The notes: generated from the letters alone by a model not told the origin. DNA of 64,000 nucleotides from DATCMH01 sp036563505 (GCA_036563505.1 DATCMH010000019.1:124001-188000), one strand, 5' to 3'. Positions 49,250 to 56,467 are shown, numbered from the stretch's first letter. A program made the numbers and translations.

Positions 49250-49977
49250 TTGCGCAGGTGCTTGTAGATGAGGGCTGTTCTGGCTTTCAGCCATGTCTCG
49301 CCGGGCTGCTCCTTCCAGTTCTCCAGGCACCACTCGGCCATATGGGCGACGAGCTCAGATTGTGTCGAAGGCAGTTTGTCGAGATCAGCCAGGACCACGA
49401 TTTCGGCGAAGAACTCGTCCCAATTGTACTTTCGAGTGCGCCCTATATGATCCGTTTTACCTGTATACTTATTTTGGTCTGGCGATGATGAATTACTTAT
49501 CGAGTTTGATATGTAACGGGAGTCGATTACGACGTCTGAATATTCATAATTGTAAGATAAAAAGTTCTCCTCTGAACTGAATCTATTATAATACAAATCC
49601 CGAAAATATTCCTCTGTCGCGCTAATAGGTGTTAAGTAAACATCGTTATCTCTGATTTTGACTTCTCCCATTAATATAAGAGAGGATGCGTTCCATCTTA
49701 TATAGGGCCATTCCCAAAACTCCTTTCGTATCTCCTCCGCTTGCAGCTTCTCTTCGCGCCAAACTTGAAGAGCTCTCCTGCAAGGCACTCCCCATGCTCG
49801 AACTTGCCCGGAAGCCAGCAATCGGACGAGCCCATAAAGGACTTCTGGCTGGCATTCTGACTCAGACAATTGAAGGGGAGCCGATCGAAAAAGCTGCTCC
49901 GCAACTGGATGAAGTCCTTGCGCCTCGAAGAGGGCAGCTTGCAGCAGTGAACAACGATCATTGGACAAGTCATTCAT
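49237..49977 (-). CDS. AT-rich orphan gene carried by the integrated element
   Basis: A 246-residue protein of unknown family. It begins MNDLSNDRCSLLQAALFEAQ at 49977, after AGGTGAGG; an upstream in-frame codon at 50013 is less likely. The middle is rich in Asn, Ser, Tyr and Asp (for example RDLYYNRFSSEENFLSYNYE), and the C-terminal third looks globular with EFFAEIVVLADLDKLPS, HMAEWCLENWKEQPGETWLK and ARTALIYKHLRKVG. Bases 49440-49720 are strongly AT-rich against a very GC-rich background, a sign of recent transfer. It sits in the cargo position of an integrase-DUF3987-AlpA element, where defence genes are often found, but nothing in the sequence proves such a role. Confidence 0.7.
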   Translation of the reverse strand: MNDLSNDRCSLLQAALFEAQGLHPVAEQLFRSAPLQLSESECQPEVLYGLVRLLASGQVRAWGVPCRRALQVWREEKLQAEEIRKEFWEWPYIRWNASSLILMGEVKIRDNDVYLTPISATEEYFRDLYYNRFSSEENFLSYNYEYSDVVIDSRYISNSISNSSSPDQNKYTGKTDHIGRTRKYNWDEFFAEIVVLADLDKLPSTQSELVAHMAEWCLENWKEQPGETWLKARTALIYKHLRKVGN

Positions 49978-50089
49978 TATGTCTGCCTCACCTCGCACCT
50001 CGCGCAGCCCCACGAGAATGATGAAGGGTCGCTTGGGACGCTAGTGGACTGAACGACCTCAGCCGAATGCACGGACCTCGCTACAATGA

Positions 50090-50218
50090 GTCGCCCGCAA
50101 GGGTTCGGCTCAGATAGACAACGATCCAAAGCTCCAGGCCGAAGGCAGGGGCGATCAGATCAAGGGCAAGATCCAGAACTTCATCGGCGGCATCAAGGCC
50201 GCCATCAGGGGCAGGTGA
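50090..50218 (+). pseudogene. truncated CsbD-family stress protein gene remnant
   Basis: The frame ending at the TGA at 50216 reads DPKLQAEGRGDQIKGKIQ then NFIGGIKAAIRGR, which matches the C-terminal half of CsbD-like proteins (KLQAEGKADQxxGKxQNxxGGIKDAxRGK type). The in-frame stop at 50087 and lack of an in-frame start mean that the N-terminal 25 or so residues are gone. It is a broken copy, probably cut by an insertion or deletion at its 5' side. The bases on either side (49978-50089 and 50219-50311) show no other gene. Confidence 0.6.
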
Positions 50219-50311
50219 GGCTCTGATCGGCTGAAGGCCATGCAACACTCGCGTGGTCTTCAGCCCTCGCAAGGCTGCGCGGAGAGCGCTCTGACATCAG
50301 CACGGTCGCGC

Positions 50312-50650
50312 TCAGCTCATTCCGGCGTCGATCGCGCGAGGCCCCGGCCGCGCCCGCACAGCGTGATCTCGGAGACGCAGCCGCGCCTCCTGGATCAAGC
50401 GGCGGCGGCGGTGATCAGGCGGCGCATCCTTGTTCGCAACAGCGGGCTGGCACGAGGCATAGAGGTCCTGGATCGCCATCTCGATCCCGGGGTCGCGCTC
50501 GACGAGCGTTCTCAGGTCAACGAGGATAGCTCGGAGTTCCGACAGGTCCGTCTGCGTGCCGCCCCGCTCGATCAGCTCGGTCAGCTGCTCGGCGTTGATC
50601 AGGAGGAGCTCGACGGCCTCGGCGAAGCTGCGGGTCATCGCCGGAGCCAT
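50312..50650 (-). CDS. hypothetical helical protein
   Basis: A 112-residue protein starting MAPAMTRSFAEAVELLLINA, mostly helical with ELIERGGTQTDLSELRAILV and a basic C-terminus. No family recognised. The ATG at 50650 follows GGGAG at good spacing; the second Met at 50638 overlaps the stop of the upstream 44-codon frame as ATGA. It is the last of a run of leftward small genes starting at the recombinase. Confidence 0.55.
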   Translation of the reverse strand: MAPAMTRSFAEAVELLLINAEQLTELIERGGTQTDLSELRAILVDLRTLVERDPGIEMAIQDLYASCQPAVANKDAPPDHRRRRLIQEARLRLRDHAVRARPGPRAIDAGMS

Positions 50651-50769
50651 TCTAAGCGCTCCCGCGTCCAGGCCTGAAGGTCGGCGCTGAACTCGGCCAT
50701 GACCGCGCCCTTCCAGACGTGGACGTCTAGCCCGGCCATAGCGACCGTGGTGGCGTAGATCACCTTCAT
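50635..50769 (-). CDS. 44-residue hypothetical protein
   Basis: A short frame, MKVIYATTVAMAGLDVHVWK at the start, ending DLQAWTRERLEWLRR. Its ATG follows GGAGAA at good spacing, and its stop overlaps the next gene (ATGA with the second Met of that gene). It lies 20 bases after the LprI-like gene. Support is positional; no family recognised. Confidence 0.45.
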   Translation of the reverse strand: MKVIYATTVAMAGLDVHVWKGAVMAEFSADLQAWTRERLEWLRR

Positions 50770-50789
50770 GGTCAGCTTCTCCGAGGCCG

Positions 50790-51206
50790 CTAAGGGTCCG
50801 GCGAGACGCTCTTCAGAAACCGAAGGCGGTCGAGGTAGGCGTCAACATAGCAGCCGTCCGCGATCACAAGATACATCGTCCCCCTATGGAGCTCATGCCA
50901 CAGGCCGCAGCTCGCCTTCACGGAGGACAGCCAAGCCTCCTGCGCCTCGCGAACGGCTTTGGCCTGGCCCGGCTCAAGCCGCTCTGTCAGCGCATCAAGG
51001 GTGGTCTGGAGCGTTGCCTCAAGGCGGCCTGCTTCTTTGATCGTGCAGTTGCGCATGTCCGACGTCACCCCCGACGGGCCGATGCACTTCTTGATGCGCG
51101 CCGACGACGCGCGCGCTGCCTGATCCTCTGGTTTGGCGTCGGTTATTGTGACCGGGCAGGTCAGAAGGAGGGCGGCGAGGGGGAGGGCTCGAAGCGTCAT
51201 TAACAT
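50790..51206 (-). CDS. exported LprI/DUF1311-like protein
   Basis: A secreted protein of about 138 residues with a signal peptide (MTLRALPLAALLLTCPVTIT, with ATG at 51206 or 51200). The mature part has CIGPSGVTSDMRNCTIKEAG, LTERLEPGQAKAVREAQEAW and SVKASCGLWHELHRGTMYL, the Cys and EAQxAW pattern of DUF1311/LprI domains. Some LprI proteins inhibit lysozyme; the function here is unknown. It starts 4 bases after the upstream gene's stop. A longer in-frame extension to 51587 overlaps that gene antisense to its codon use and is rejected. Confidence 0.7.
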   Translation of the reverse strand: MLMTLRALPLAALLLTCPVTITDAKPEDQAARASSARIKKCIGPSGVTSDMRNCTIKEAGRLEATLQTTLDALTERLEPGQAKAVREAQEAWLSSVKASCGLWHELHRGTMYLVIADGCYVDAYLDRLRFLKSVSPDP

Positions 51207-51210
51207 CTCG

Positions 51211-52014
51211 CTACCGGCATCCAGTGGGCACGAAGTGGTGGCCCTCCAGGAGGTTGGGGCCGCCGAACGGATCGACGTTGAAGGAGTAGAGCGCGGCGGT
51301 CTTGGCGGTGACCACGGGCACGGGGCCGCCCGCTCGGAAAGTCTCGCCCCTGTCGTCAGCGAAGGTCTTCCGGGTCGGGCTGCCGTCGATCCAGCCACGG
51401 GACACGACCAGCGGCTTGCCATCGTAGGTGCCACGAACCGAGAAGCCGCCGAAGACGGCCGGCATACCCGCGCCGAGGCGCTGAGGCCGTCGCAGCTCCC
51501 GCTGCTTCTCGGAGCGGAAATCGTAGACGAAGTAGGCGTCGAGGTTCGCGGCGTCGGTGCGAAAGCGCTTGCCCGTCTTGCCGTCACGGAAGATGACCCG
51601 GTTCAAAGGGCATTTGAAACGGGGGCCCAGCGCCTTCGCCCAAGCCGGACGCCGGCGGGTGCAGCCTTCCTCGTCCCGCCGCCAGATCGTCTCGGCCATC
51701 TCCAGGACCGTCGGGCGGTATCGGTGGACCGACTTCTGGAACGGGTTGGGCCAGGGCCGATCCGAGCCGCCCGTGTAGGCATCCCTGATCTTTCGGGTGC
51801 GCTCCATCCCAGCAGCCCGCGCCGACTTGCGGCCTTTGCGGCTGACACCGTTCTGGCCGTTCCGCACCTCCTGCTGAAACTCGCGATTTTCGAGTGCAGC
51901 GCTGCGTTCCAGCGCGCACAGGAACTGCTCGTAGGCGGGCGTGTAGGGCAGCTCGCGGGCGGTCGCCCCGGTGGCGGTGAGCATGGCGAGCGCGGCGGCG
52001 AGTAGGCCCCTCAC
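51211..52014 (-). CDS. exported hypothetical protein
   Basis: A 267-residue secreted protein with signal peptide MRGLLAAALAMLTATGATA cut before RELPYTP. The mature part is basic and rich in Arg and aromatic residues, with KALGPRFKCPLNRVIFRDGK, AVFGGFSVRGTYDGKPLVVS and the C-terminus LLEGHHFVPTGCR. Three Cys are in the mature part. No family recognised. Its ATG overlaps the stop of the upstream membrane-protein gene (ATGA), so the two are probably made together. Confidence 0.65.
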   Translation of the reverse strand: MRGLLAAALAMLTATGATARELPYTPAYEQFLCALERSAALENREFQQEVRNGQNGVSRKGRKSARAAGMERTRKIRDAYTGGSDRPWPNPFQKSVHRYRPTVLEMAETIWRRDEEGCTRRRPAWAKALGPRFKCPLNRVIFRDGKTGKRFRTDAANLDAYFVYDFRSEKQRELRRPQRLGAGMPAVFGGFSVRGTYDGKPLVVSRGWIDGSPTRKTFADDRGETFRAGGPVPVVTAKTAALYSFNVDPFGGPNLLEGHHFVPTGCR

Positions 52015-52655
52015 TGTGCCGGCCCTGGCTTCGCGAATCCATCGATGACCCAGCCGATCGCATAGGTGATGAGATAGAGGGTGACCGCCGCTCCGAACGC
52101 GAGAGCCGCCCAGATCCAGTCAATGGTCCTTGGAGCGGCATTCGGCCAAACAACCATGGGGTCGGCGTTCCAAGGCTTCGGGAAAGTGACCTTCACCCCC
52201 TCGAACTGCATGTTGTCTGACACCGTGAACCTCTTCCCCCTCTGCTTTTCCTCGAACAAGAACTCAACGGCGGCGCCTATGGCGGCCGACTCGTTGGCGG
52301 TCGCAACCGCGATCTCGCGCCCATCGCGTAGCTGAAAGATGAACCACTCAGGATCTGCGTCGTCGAGGCGAGGGTCTTCCGGCCGGGGCTCTTTTCGCAG
52401 CACGCGCCCCACTACGACGGTATTTGGCTCTTCTTTGACGCCAGCGTCATCCTGTTCCGAGATGAGTCGGATCGCTCGTAAATCGGGCCAAGTAGGAGGC
52501 GTGGCGACTACTGTTCCTGGGGGGAGCTTCTGCTCCTTCCTTGGCCCGGTTGGATGGTAGAGCTGTGCTGCCAGCAGAAAGACCGCCATCAGCGTGAGCG
52601 GCGCCGCGAGCACGACACCCAATCGGTGAAATCCTCGCCGTACGCGCGATGCCAT
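52011..52655 (-). CDS. hypothetical protein with two membrane helices
   Basis: A 214-residue protein with an N-terminal helix (LGVVLAAPLTLMAVFLLAA), a roughly 120-residue soluble middle containing VVVGRVLRKEPRPEDPRLDD and FIFQLRDGREIAVATANESA, and a C-terminal helix (TIDWIWAALAFGAAVTLYLI). The middle resembles a small beta domain that may lie in the periplasm. No family recognised. It starts 8 bases after the recombinase stop and overlaps the next gene by 4 bases. Confidence 0.6.
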   Translation of the reverse strand: MASRVRRGFHRLGVVLAAPLTLMAVFLLAAQLYHPTGPRKEQKLPPGTVVATPPTWPDLRAIRLISEQDDAGVKEEPNTVVVGRVLRKEPRPEDPRLDDADPEWFIFQLRDGREIAVATANESAAIGAAVEFLFEEKQRGKRFTVSDNMQFEGVKVTFPKPWNADPMVVWPNAAPRTIDWIWAALAFGAAVTLYLITYAIGWVIDGFAKPGPAQ

Positions 52656-52663
52656 GACGCCCT

Positions 52664-53350
52664 CTACTTCGCCTCGATCATGGCCTTGACGCTCGACGCT
52701 GAGAAGGGCCGCCCGTTCGCGTTCAGATGGCCTTCGGCGGCGAGCGCGGCCGCGACCTCCCGCAACGAGCGCCGATGCCCCTTGAGCGAGCGCCTGCGCA
52801 GGAGCTTGGCCCGTCGCACCAGGTCAGGGTTCGCCTCGGCGTGGCTCTTGCGGCCCTCAACCTTGAGGCCGGTGGCCCGCTTGCGGTCGCGAGCGGCGCG
52901 CAGCTTCGTCACCGTCATGGCCTTGTCGAACTCGGCCACCGCGCCGAGGACCTGCCGGATCAGCTTCGCGGTGGGCGTATCGTCGAGGAAGGAGTTCGGG
53001 CTGTCGGCCGCGATCAGCTCGATGCCACGCTCCTTGAGCATCGCGTAGCCGACCTCCTGGACCATGAGGTCGCGCGCGAAGCGGCTGGCCGTCTCGACGA
53101 TGATGGTCTTTGCCCCGTTGCCCTCGACGCGCTTGAGCATGTCGGCAAAGCCTGGGCGGGTGGAGACCGGGTCAGCGCCGCTCACGGCGGCATCGTAGAA
53201 CTCGGCCACGATCTCGATGCCAGCCCCGCGCGCATAGGCGTCGATGGCCTGGCGCTGGCGCTTGTGGCTGTCCTTGTCGGCCCCGACGTTGGCGGCCGAT
53301 GAGGTGCGCAGGTATGCGACAGCCTTCCGACGATCAGCTTTGGACGACAT
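52664..53350 (-). CDS. serine recombinase (resolvase family)
   Basis: A 228-residue site-specific recombinase. The catalytic N-terminal domain shows AVAYLRTSSAANVG with nucleophile Ser near residue 17, EFYDAAVSGADPVSTRPGF, and IIVETASRFARDLMVQEVGY, with the conserved Arg pair. A helical linker (VLGAVAEFDKAMTVTKLRAA RDRKR split) and a helix-turn-helix region (HRRSLREVAAALAAEGHLNA) follow. Small resolvases of this type move or resolve transposons and islands. It heads a leftward run of five small genes, suggesting that these travel with it. Confidence 0.88.
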   Translation of the reverse strand: MSSKADRRKAVAYLRTSSAANVGADKDSHKRQRQAIDAYARGAGIEIVAEFYDAAVSGADPVSTRPGFADMLKRVEGNGAKTIIVETASRFARDLMVQEVGYAMLKERGIELIAADSPNSFLDDTPTAKLIRQVLGAVAEFDKAMTVTKLRAARDRKRATGLKVEGRKSHAEANPDLVRRAKLLRRRSLKGHRRSLREVAAALAAEGHLNANGRPFSASSVKAMIEAK

Positions 53351-53560
53351 GGGCTTGGCACTCGGGCCTGTTCGGCATTCTCAAGAATGCTGAACGCTAG
53401 ACGGCCAGAGTCAGGCGTGCAAGGTGTCGTACCCCGTCCCCACTTCAGCCTCGGCCGGCGGCCCTCCTAGACGACAAACTTGCCCAGCCGGAGCTTGAGG
53501 TTGGGAACTGGGCTATCGCCTGGCTCGTTGCCGCCCAGGGATCTACTTAGCCGCAGAACC

Positions 53561-54316
53561 ATGATGAAGATGACACTGCGACTGTCACGTCGGACTGCCG
53601 CTCTGAGCGTCGGCTCTGCCGCGCTCCTGCTCGTATCCGGCGGTGGCCATGCCGAGGATGATGCCGGCGTTCGTGCCTTCTTCCAGTCGCAGCAGCCGAT
53701 CGCGCGTGCCACGCCGGTTGCCGCGCCGGTGCAGCAGATGTTGCCCGCGGTACGCGTCCTGCCCACGCCGGAGGCGGTGGCTCGTCCGTTCTGGGGAAAG
53801 CCGACCCGGGCTGTAACGACCCAACCGAGTCGTGCTCCGTCGGTGAAGCAGAGCCCGAAGATCGACTACGTGAGCCTTCCCAAGGAGCTCGCGGTCGAGA
53901 AGCCTACTGCACCCATGGGCCCGCGCTTGCCGCCGCTCCAAGTCGTTATGCAAGACGAGACACTGCGGCCAGGCGACGTTGTCGTGTTCCCGGACGGGCC
54001 GCGCGTGTTCAACGGCCGGACCGAGAGGACGCACAAGGCGTCGAGCTTCGAGCCGGTCGGTCGCTCCAAGCTCGTGGCGAGCTCAGCGCGTAAGGTGCTC
54101 GCGACCTTGCCCGTCGCGTCAGGCCCGTCACGCGCAGCACCGCCTCCGAGCGCTTTGGCCAAGGCGCTTCCGCTCGTTCCGGCGAAGACGACCGCAACGA
54201 ACGCTGGCGCGCCAGAAACGCAGGTCGCATTCGGTGCGAACGACACGAGAACCACTGGTGCAACGGTTCGGGTCATCTACCCCGGTCTTGCCGCTCCCAT
54301 GACCGCGCTACGCTGA
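53561..54316 (+). CDS. exported Pro/Ala-rich hypothetical protein ending in a TVRVIYPG motif
   Basis: A protein of 251 residues from the ATG at 53561 (MMKMTLRLSRRTAALSVGSA), with a signal peptide to about SGGGHA. The mature chain is rich in Pro, Ala, Arg and Val and low in complexity, with a short folded-looking part DYVSLPKELAVEK and VMQDETLRPGDVVVFPDG. The C-terminus GATVRVIYPGLAAPMTALR resembles that of the small protein at 54914-55213 (TVRVVYVGPITGK). No family recognised. The upstream in-frame codon at 53480 would displace the signal peptide. Confidence 0.6.
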   Translation: MMKMTLRLSRRTAALSVGSAALLLVSGGGHAEDDAGVRAFFQSQQPIARATPVAAPVQQMLPAVRVLPTPEAVARPFWGKPTRAVTTQPSRAPSVKQSPKIDYVSLPKELAVEKPTAPMGPRLPPLQVVMQDETLRPGDVVVFPDGPRVFNGRTERTHKASSFEPVGRSKLVASSARKVLATLPVASGPSRAAPPPSALAKALPLVPAKTTATNAGAPETQVAFGANDTRTTGATVRVIYPGLAAPMTALR

Positions 54317-54336
54317 CAGCCAAAGGCTGGCGGCGC

Positions 54337-54789
54337 TCACCCCATCTTTGTTGCCCGCAGCATCTGGTTCACCTGCATCAGGTCGGCTCTGAGTTTGCCG
54401 ATCGGGGTTTCGTCTCCGCCGAGCGTACACACGACCTGCTCGCGCGCGGGTCGCACCTTCTCGCGGATGGCTCGGCCCTCTGGGGTGAGCTCCACCTTGA
54501 GCTGGCGTTCGTCCTCCGGGTTGCGGGAGCGCCGGACCAGGCCTGCTTTCTCCATCCGCTTCAGAATGGGCGTGAGCGTGCCGGAGTCGAGGTGCAGCTT
54601 GTCACCGATCTCGCCGACGCTGATCCCATCGCCTCCCCAGAGCACGATGAGCACGAGGTACTGCGGGTAGGTGAGCCCGAGCGGTTCGAGGAACGGCTTG
54701 TAGGCAGCCGTGAAGGCATGGGCGGTGCTGTAGACCGCGAAGCAAAGCTGGGCATCGAGGGAGAGCGGGTCGAAGGCAGGTTGGGACAT
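54337..54789 (-). CDS. MarR/OhrR-type redox-sensing regulator
   Basis: A 150-residue winged-helix repressor. The N-terminal LDAQLCFAVYSTAHAFTAAY carries the reactive Cys position of OhrR proteins, followed by LTYPQYLVLIVLWGGDGISV, the recognition region LHLDSGTLTPILKRMEKAGL and wing RRSRNPEDERQLKVELTPEG. OhrR represses the organic hydroperoxide reductase gene ohr until the Cys is oxidised. No ohr is adjacent, so its target is unknown; it may act on the divergent small exported genes or elsewhere. The 124 bases to 54914 hold the shared promoter region, including CTTA-N6-TAAG near 54837-54850. Confidence 0.85.
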   Translation of the reverse strand: MSQPAFDPLSLDAQLCFAVYSTAHAFTAAYKPFLEPLGLTYPQYLVLIVLWGGDGISVGEIGDKLHLDSGTLTPILKRMEKAGLVRRSRNPEDERQLKVELTPEGRAIREKVRPAREQVVCTLGGDETPIGKLRADLMQVNQMLRATKMG

Positions 54790-54913
54790 GTGAGCTGGCC
54801 TTGCACTTTGGTCGAAGAGGGGCGGATTGCGATGATCTTAGCACATTAAGCGCTTGTGTCCGTAAACATTGCGCGCTAACGGTTAATGCACACACGAACA
54901 CGAGCCCGCCGCC

Positions 54914-55213
54914 ATGACCCGCACCACCTCGCTTCCCACTCTTATCGCCTCCATCGGTACGCTGGCGGGCCTTGCCGCTCTCGGTGCTGCGCTGATCGTC
55001 AGCCCGGGCGCGGCTTCGCCCCTGCCCACGACGGTGCAGGCCGCGAAGGTTGCTCCTGCGACCCTGGTGAAGGCTGAGGCCGTTGCTCGCCGGGCTGAGG
55101 TCGCCAAACCTGCCACCACGCCGGTGGCCGTGGATGCGGCCTCTGTGGACACCTCCGCCGAGCCCAGGCGCACGGTGCGCGTCGTCTACGTCGGCCCGAT
55201 CACCGGAAAGTAA
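54914..55213 (+). CDS. small exported protein ending in TVRVVYVG
   Basis: A 99-residue protein with a hydrophobic N-terminal segment (IASIGTLAGLAALGAALIV) that is a signal peptide or anchor. The rest is Ala/Val/Lys-rich and probably unstructured, closing with EPRRTVRVVYVGPITGK, shared in kind with the 53561-54316 protein. No family recognised. It is followed after 8 bases by another small membrane protein gene in the same direction. Confidence 0.55.
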   Translation: MTRTTSLPTLIASIGTLAGLAALGAALIVSPGAASPLPTTVQAAKVAPATLVKAEAVARRAEVAKPATTPVAVDAASVDTSAEPRRTVRVVYVGPITGK

Positions 55214-55221
55214 GACCTGTG

Positions 55222-55401
55222 ATGACCTGCCTGTCGGCTTCGGCGCTCCTCGACGACCCCCTCGGCTGCGCTCTTCTTCGTGAGACGGTGGCTCGGCCCA
55301 AGCCCGCTGGTGCTCACCCCTGGCGTCGCGCCTGTCTGGGCTTCGTCACCTGCAACATGGCCCTGATCGCCGCCGTGCTCATGCTCGGGCAAAGCGCGTA
55401 A
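55222..55401 (+). CDS. small single-span membrane protein
   Basis: A 59-residue protein, MTCLSASALLDDPLGCALLR at the start, with a C-terminal hydrophobic helix (FVTCNMALIAAVLMLGQS). A GTG three bases upstream could also start it. The soluble N-terminus and C-terminal anchor would leave it facing the cytoplasm. No family recognised; support is its position in a run of short genes. Confidence 0.45.
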   Translation: MTCLSASALLDDPLGCALLRETVARPKPAGAHPWRRACLGFVTCNMALIAAVLMLGQSA

Positions 55402-55416
55402 CCGACGAGATTTCCT

Positions 55417-55638
55417 ATGCCGCTCGCCCTTGCACCGCTGTGCCGTTTCTTCGCGCTCGTCGTTGTCGGAGCTGGTCTCATCGCTGGCCACCTCGCCCTG
55501 GTCGGCCCGACACCCGCGGGCGCCGTCCAGCAAAGCCCTGTCGCGATGTCTGACGCGCCGCGGCCTCTCGCGCGGACCGCGAGCGTCGATCGCTCCCGCT
55601 ACGTTACGGCGAGCCTGGGGGATACTGGGTCTCGTTGA
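55417..55638 (+). CDS. small exported or anchored protein
   Basis: A 73-residue protein with an N-terminal hydrophobic segment (FFALVVVGAGLIAGHLALV) and a short polar tail ending RYVTASLGDTGSR. No family recognised. Its 3' end overlaps the convergent small gene at 55604-55777 by 35 bases, so one of the two may be spurious. Confidence 0.42.
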   Translation: MPLALAPLCRFFALVVVGAGLIAGHLALVGPTPAGAVQQSPVAMSDAPRPLARTASVDRSRYVTASLGDTGSR

Positions 55639-55777
55639 GCCCCTGCTGCGTCCAGGGCGCGACCTCGGCGACATAGGCGGCGCGCGCCAGAGGGCAATTG
55701 ATCGAAGCCGGCCAGGCCGGGATCGGGGCAACGAGTGCGAGGACCAGGCCGGCGCTCAAACGTCCGAGCATGAGCAT
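55604..55777 (-). CDS. small exported protein
   Basis: A 57-residue protein with signal peptide MLMLGRLSAGLVLALVAPIP cleaved near AWPA, leaving a short mature peptide of about 33 residues (SINCPLARAAYVAEVAPWTQ onward, one Cys). An upstream in-frame Met at 55804 overlaps the next gene. No family recognised. It lies 11 bases downstream of the secreted protein gene at 55789, in the same direction. Confidence 0.42.
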   Translation of the reverse strand: MLMLGRLSAGLVLALVAPIPAWPASINCPLARAAYVAEVAPWTQQGLNETQYPPGSP

Positions 55778-55788
55778 GCTCCTCCCTC

Positions 55789-56190
55789 TCACCAGCGTGG
55801 CCACGATTGATTTCCGACAGGTCCTACACGGCGGGCGGCACCGTCGTAGGTGCAGAGCGCCCCGTGGTCGGACATGCAGCCCCGGCGCTCTGAGATCCTC
55901 ATGCGCTGGCCTTTGAACGTCGCCTCGATCTCGCAGCTCTCGCTGCGGATGAGGAGCGTCTTGCCGACGAGGCGCCCCTCGCCGGTGACCCCGGAGGCGC
56001 AGGAGTTGTGGGCGACCTGAATGTTGGCTCGGTAGCGGTCGGCCTCGATGCGCTTCACGCGGGCGTAGACCTGCCAGGTGTAGCCGCCGGGACGACCCTC
56101 GCCGCCGTGCCCTCTGTAGGTCCCGTCGATCGCTAACGCGGGCGTCGCCGCCGCGATCATCGCCATCGAGCCGATCAGCACGCGTCGCAT
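55789..56190 (-). CDS. exported hypothetical protein with conserved Cys pairs
   Basis: A 133-residue secreted protein with signal peptide MRRVLIGSMAMIAAATPALA cut before IDGTYRG. The mature part is beta-rich (GYTWQVYARVKRIEADRYRA) with four Cys, in HNSCASG, RSESCEIE, RRGCMSD and ALCTYDG, likely forming disulfides. It resembles small periplasmic lipid- or inhibitor-binding proteins of rhizobia in outline, but I cannot name a family. It is downstream of the phage-type genes in the same direction. Confidence 0.6.
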   Translation of the reverse strand: MRRVLIGSMAMIAAATPALAIDGTYRGHGGEGRPGGYTWQVYARVKRIEADRYRANIQVAHNSCASGVTGEGRLVGKTLLIRSESCEIEATFKGQRMRISERRGCMSDHGALCTYDGAARRVGPVGNQSWPRW

Positions 56191-56203
56191 CGAGATCCGC
56201 CCC

Positions 56204-56467
56204 TCAGGTCACGACCGATTGCGCCATCTCGCGCATGAGGCGCACAAGGGCGGAGATCTCCTGCCGGCGCTCGATCGCTTCGCAGGTGTATAGCCCGTGG
56301 CGGTAGTTGCCGTTCGCCTCACCTCTCGGGGCGCCGGGCGACGCTCCCCCGTGCATGCGACACCGCCCGTTCGGCATCGCCGGCGACACACACGGGCGCC
56401 CGCTCCGGGTCTTGGCTCCGCAGCGGGGCGACAGGTGCATGGGCCACGGCTTCGATGCGCTTTGCAT
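56204..56467 (-). CDS. phage-type HGG-motif small protein
   Basis: An 87-residue protein starting MQSASKPWPMHLSPRCGAKT with the pattern RSGRPCVSPAMPNGRCRMHG then GASPGAPRGEANGNYRHGLY, the family of HGG-motif proteins found near terminase genes in phages and gene-transfer elements. The three Cys and the His may bind zinc. Its first 149 bases overlap, in another frame, the 3' end of the gene at 56319-56999. The longer in-frame extension to 56539 is not family-like. Confidence 0.75.
   Translation of the reverse strand: MQSASKPWPMHLSPRCGAKTRSGRPCVSPAMPNGRCRMHGGASPGAPRGEANGNYRHGLYTCEAIERRQEISALVRLMREMAQSVVT

Noticed and set aside
50091..50098. TCGCCCGC matching the tRNA-Gly 3' acceptor sequence, considered as a right attachment site
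   Set aside because: Only 8 bases match and flanking bases do not continue the tRNA sequence; tRNA-type attachment repeats are normally longer. The right end of the element remains unknown.
56395..56405. CGCCCGCTCC, also similar to the tRNA 3' end
   Set aside because: Ten-base similarity in G/C-rich coding DNA inside two overlapping phage-type genes; it is not convincing as an attachment site.
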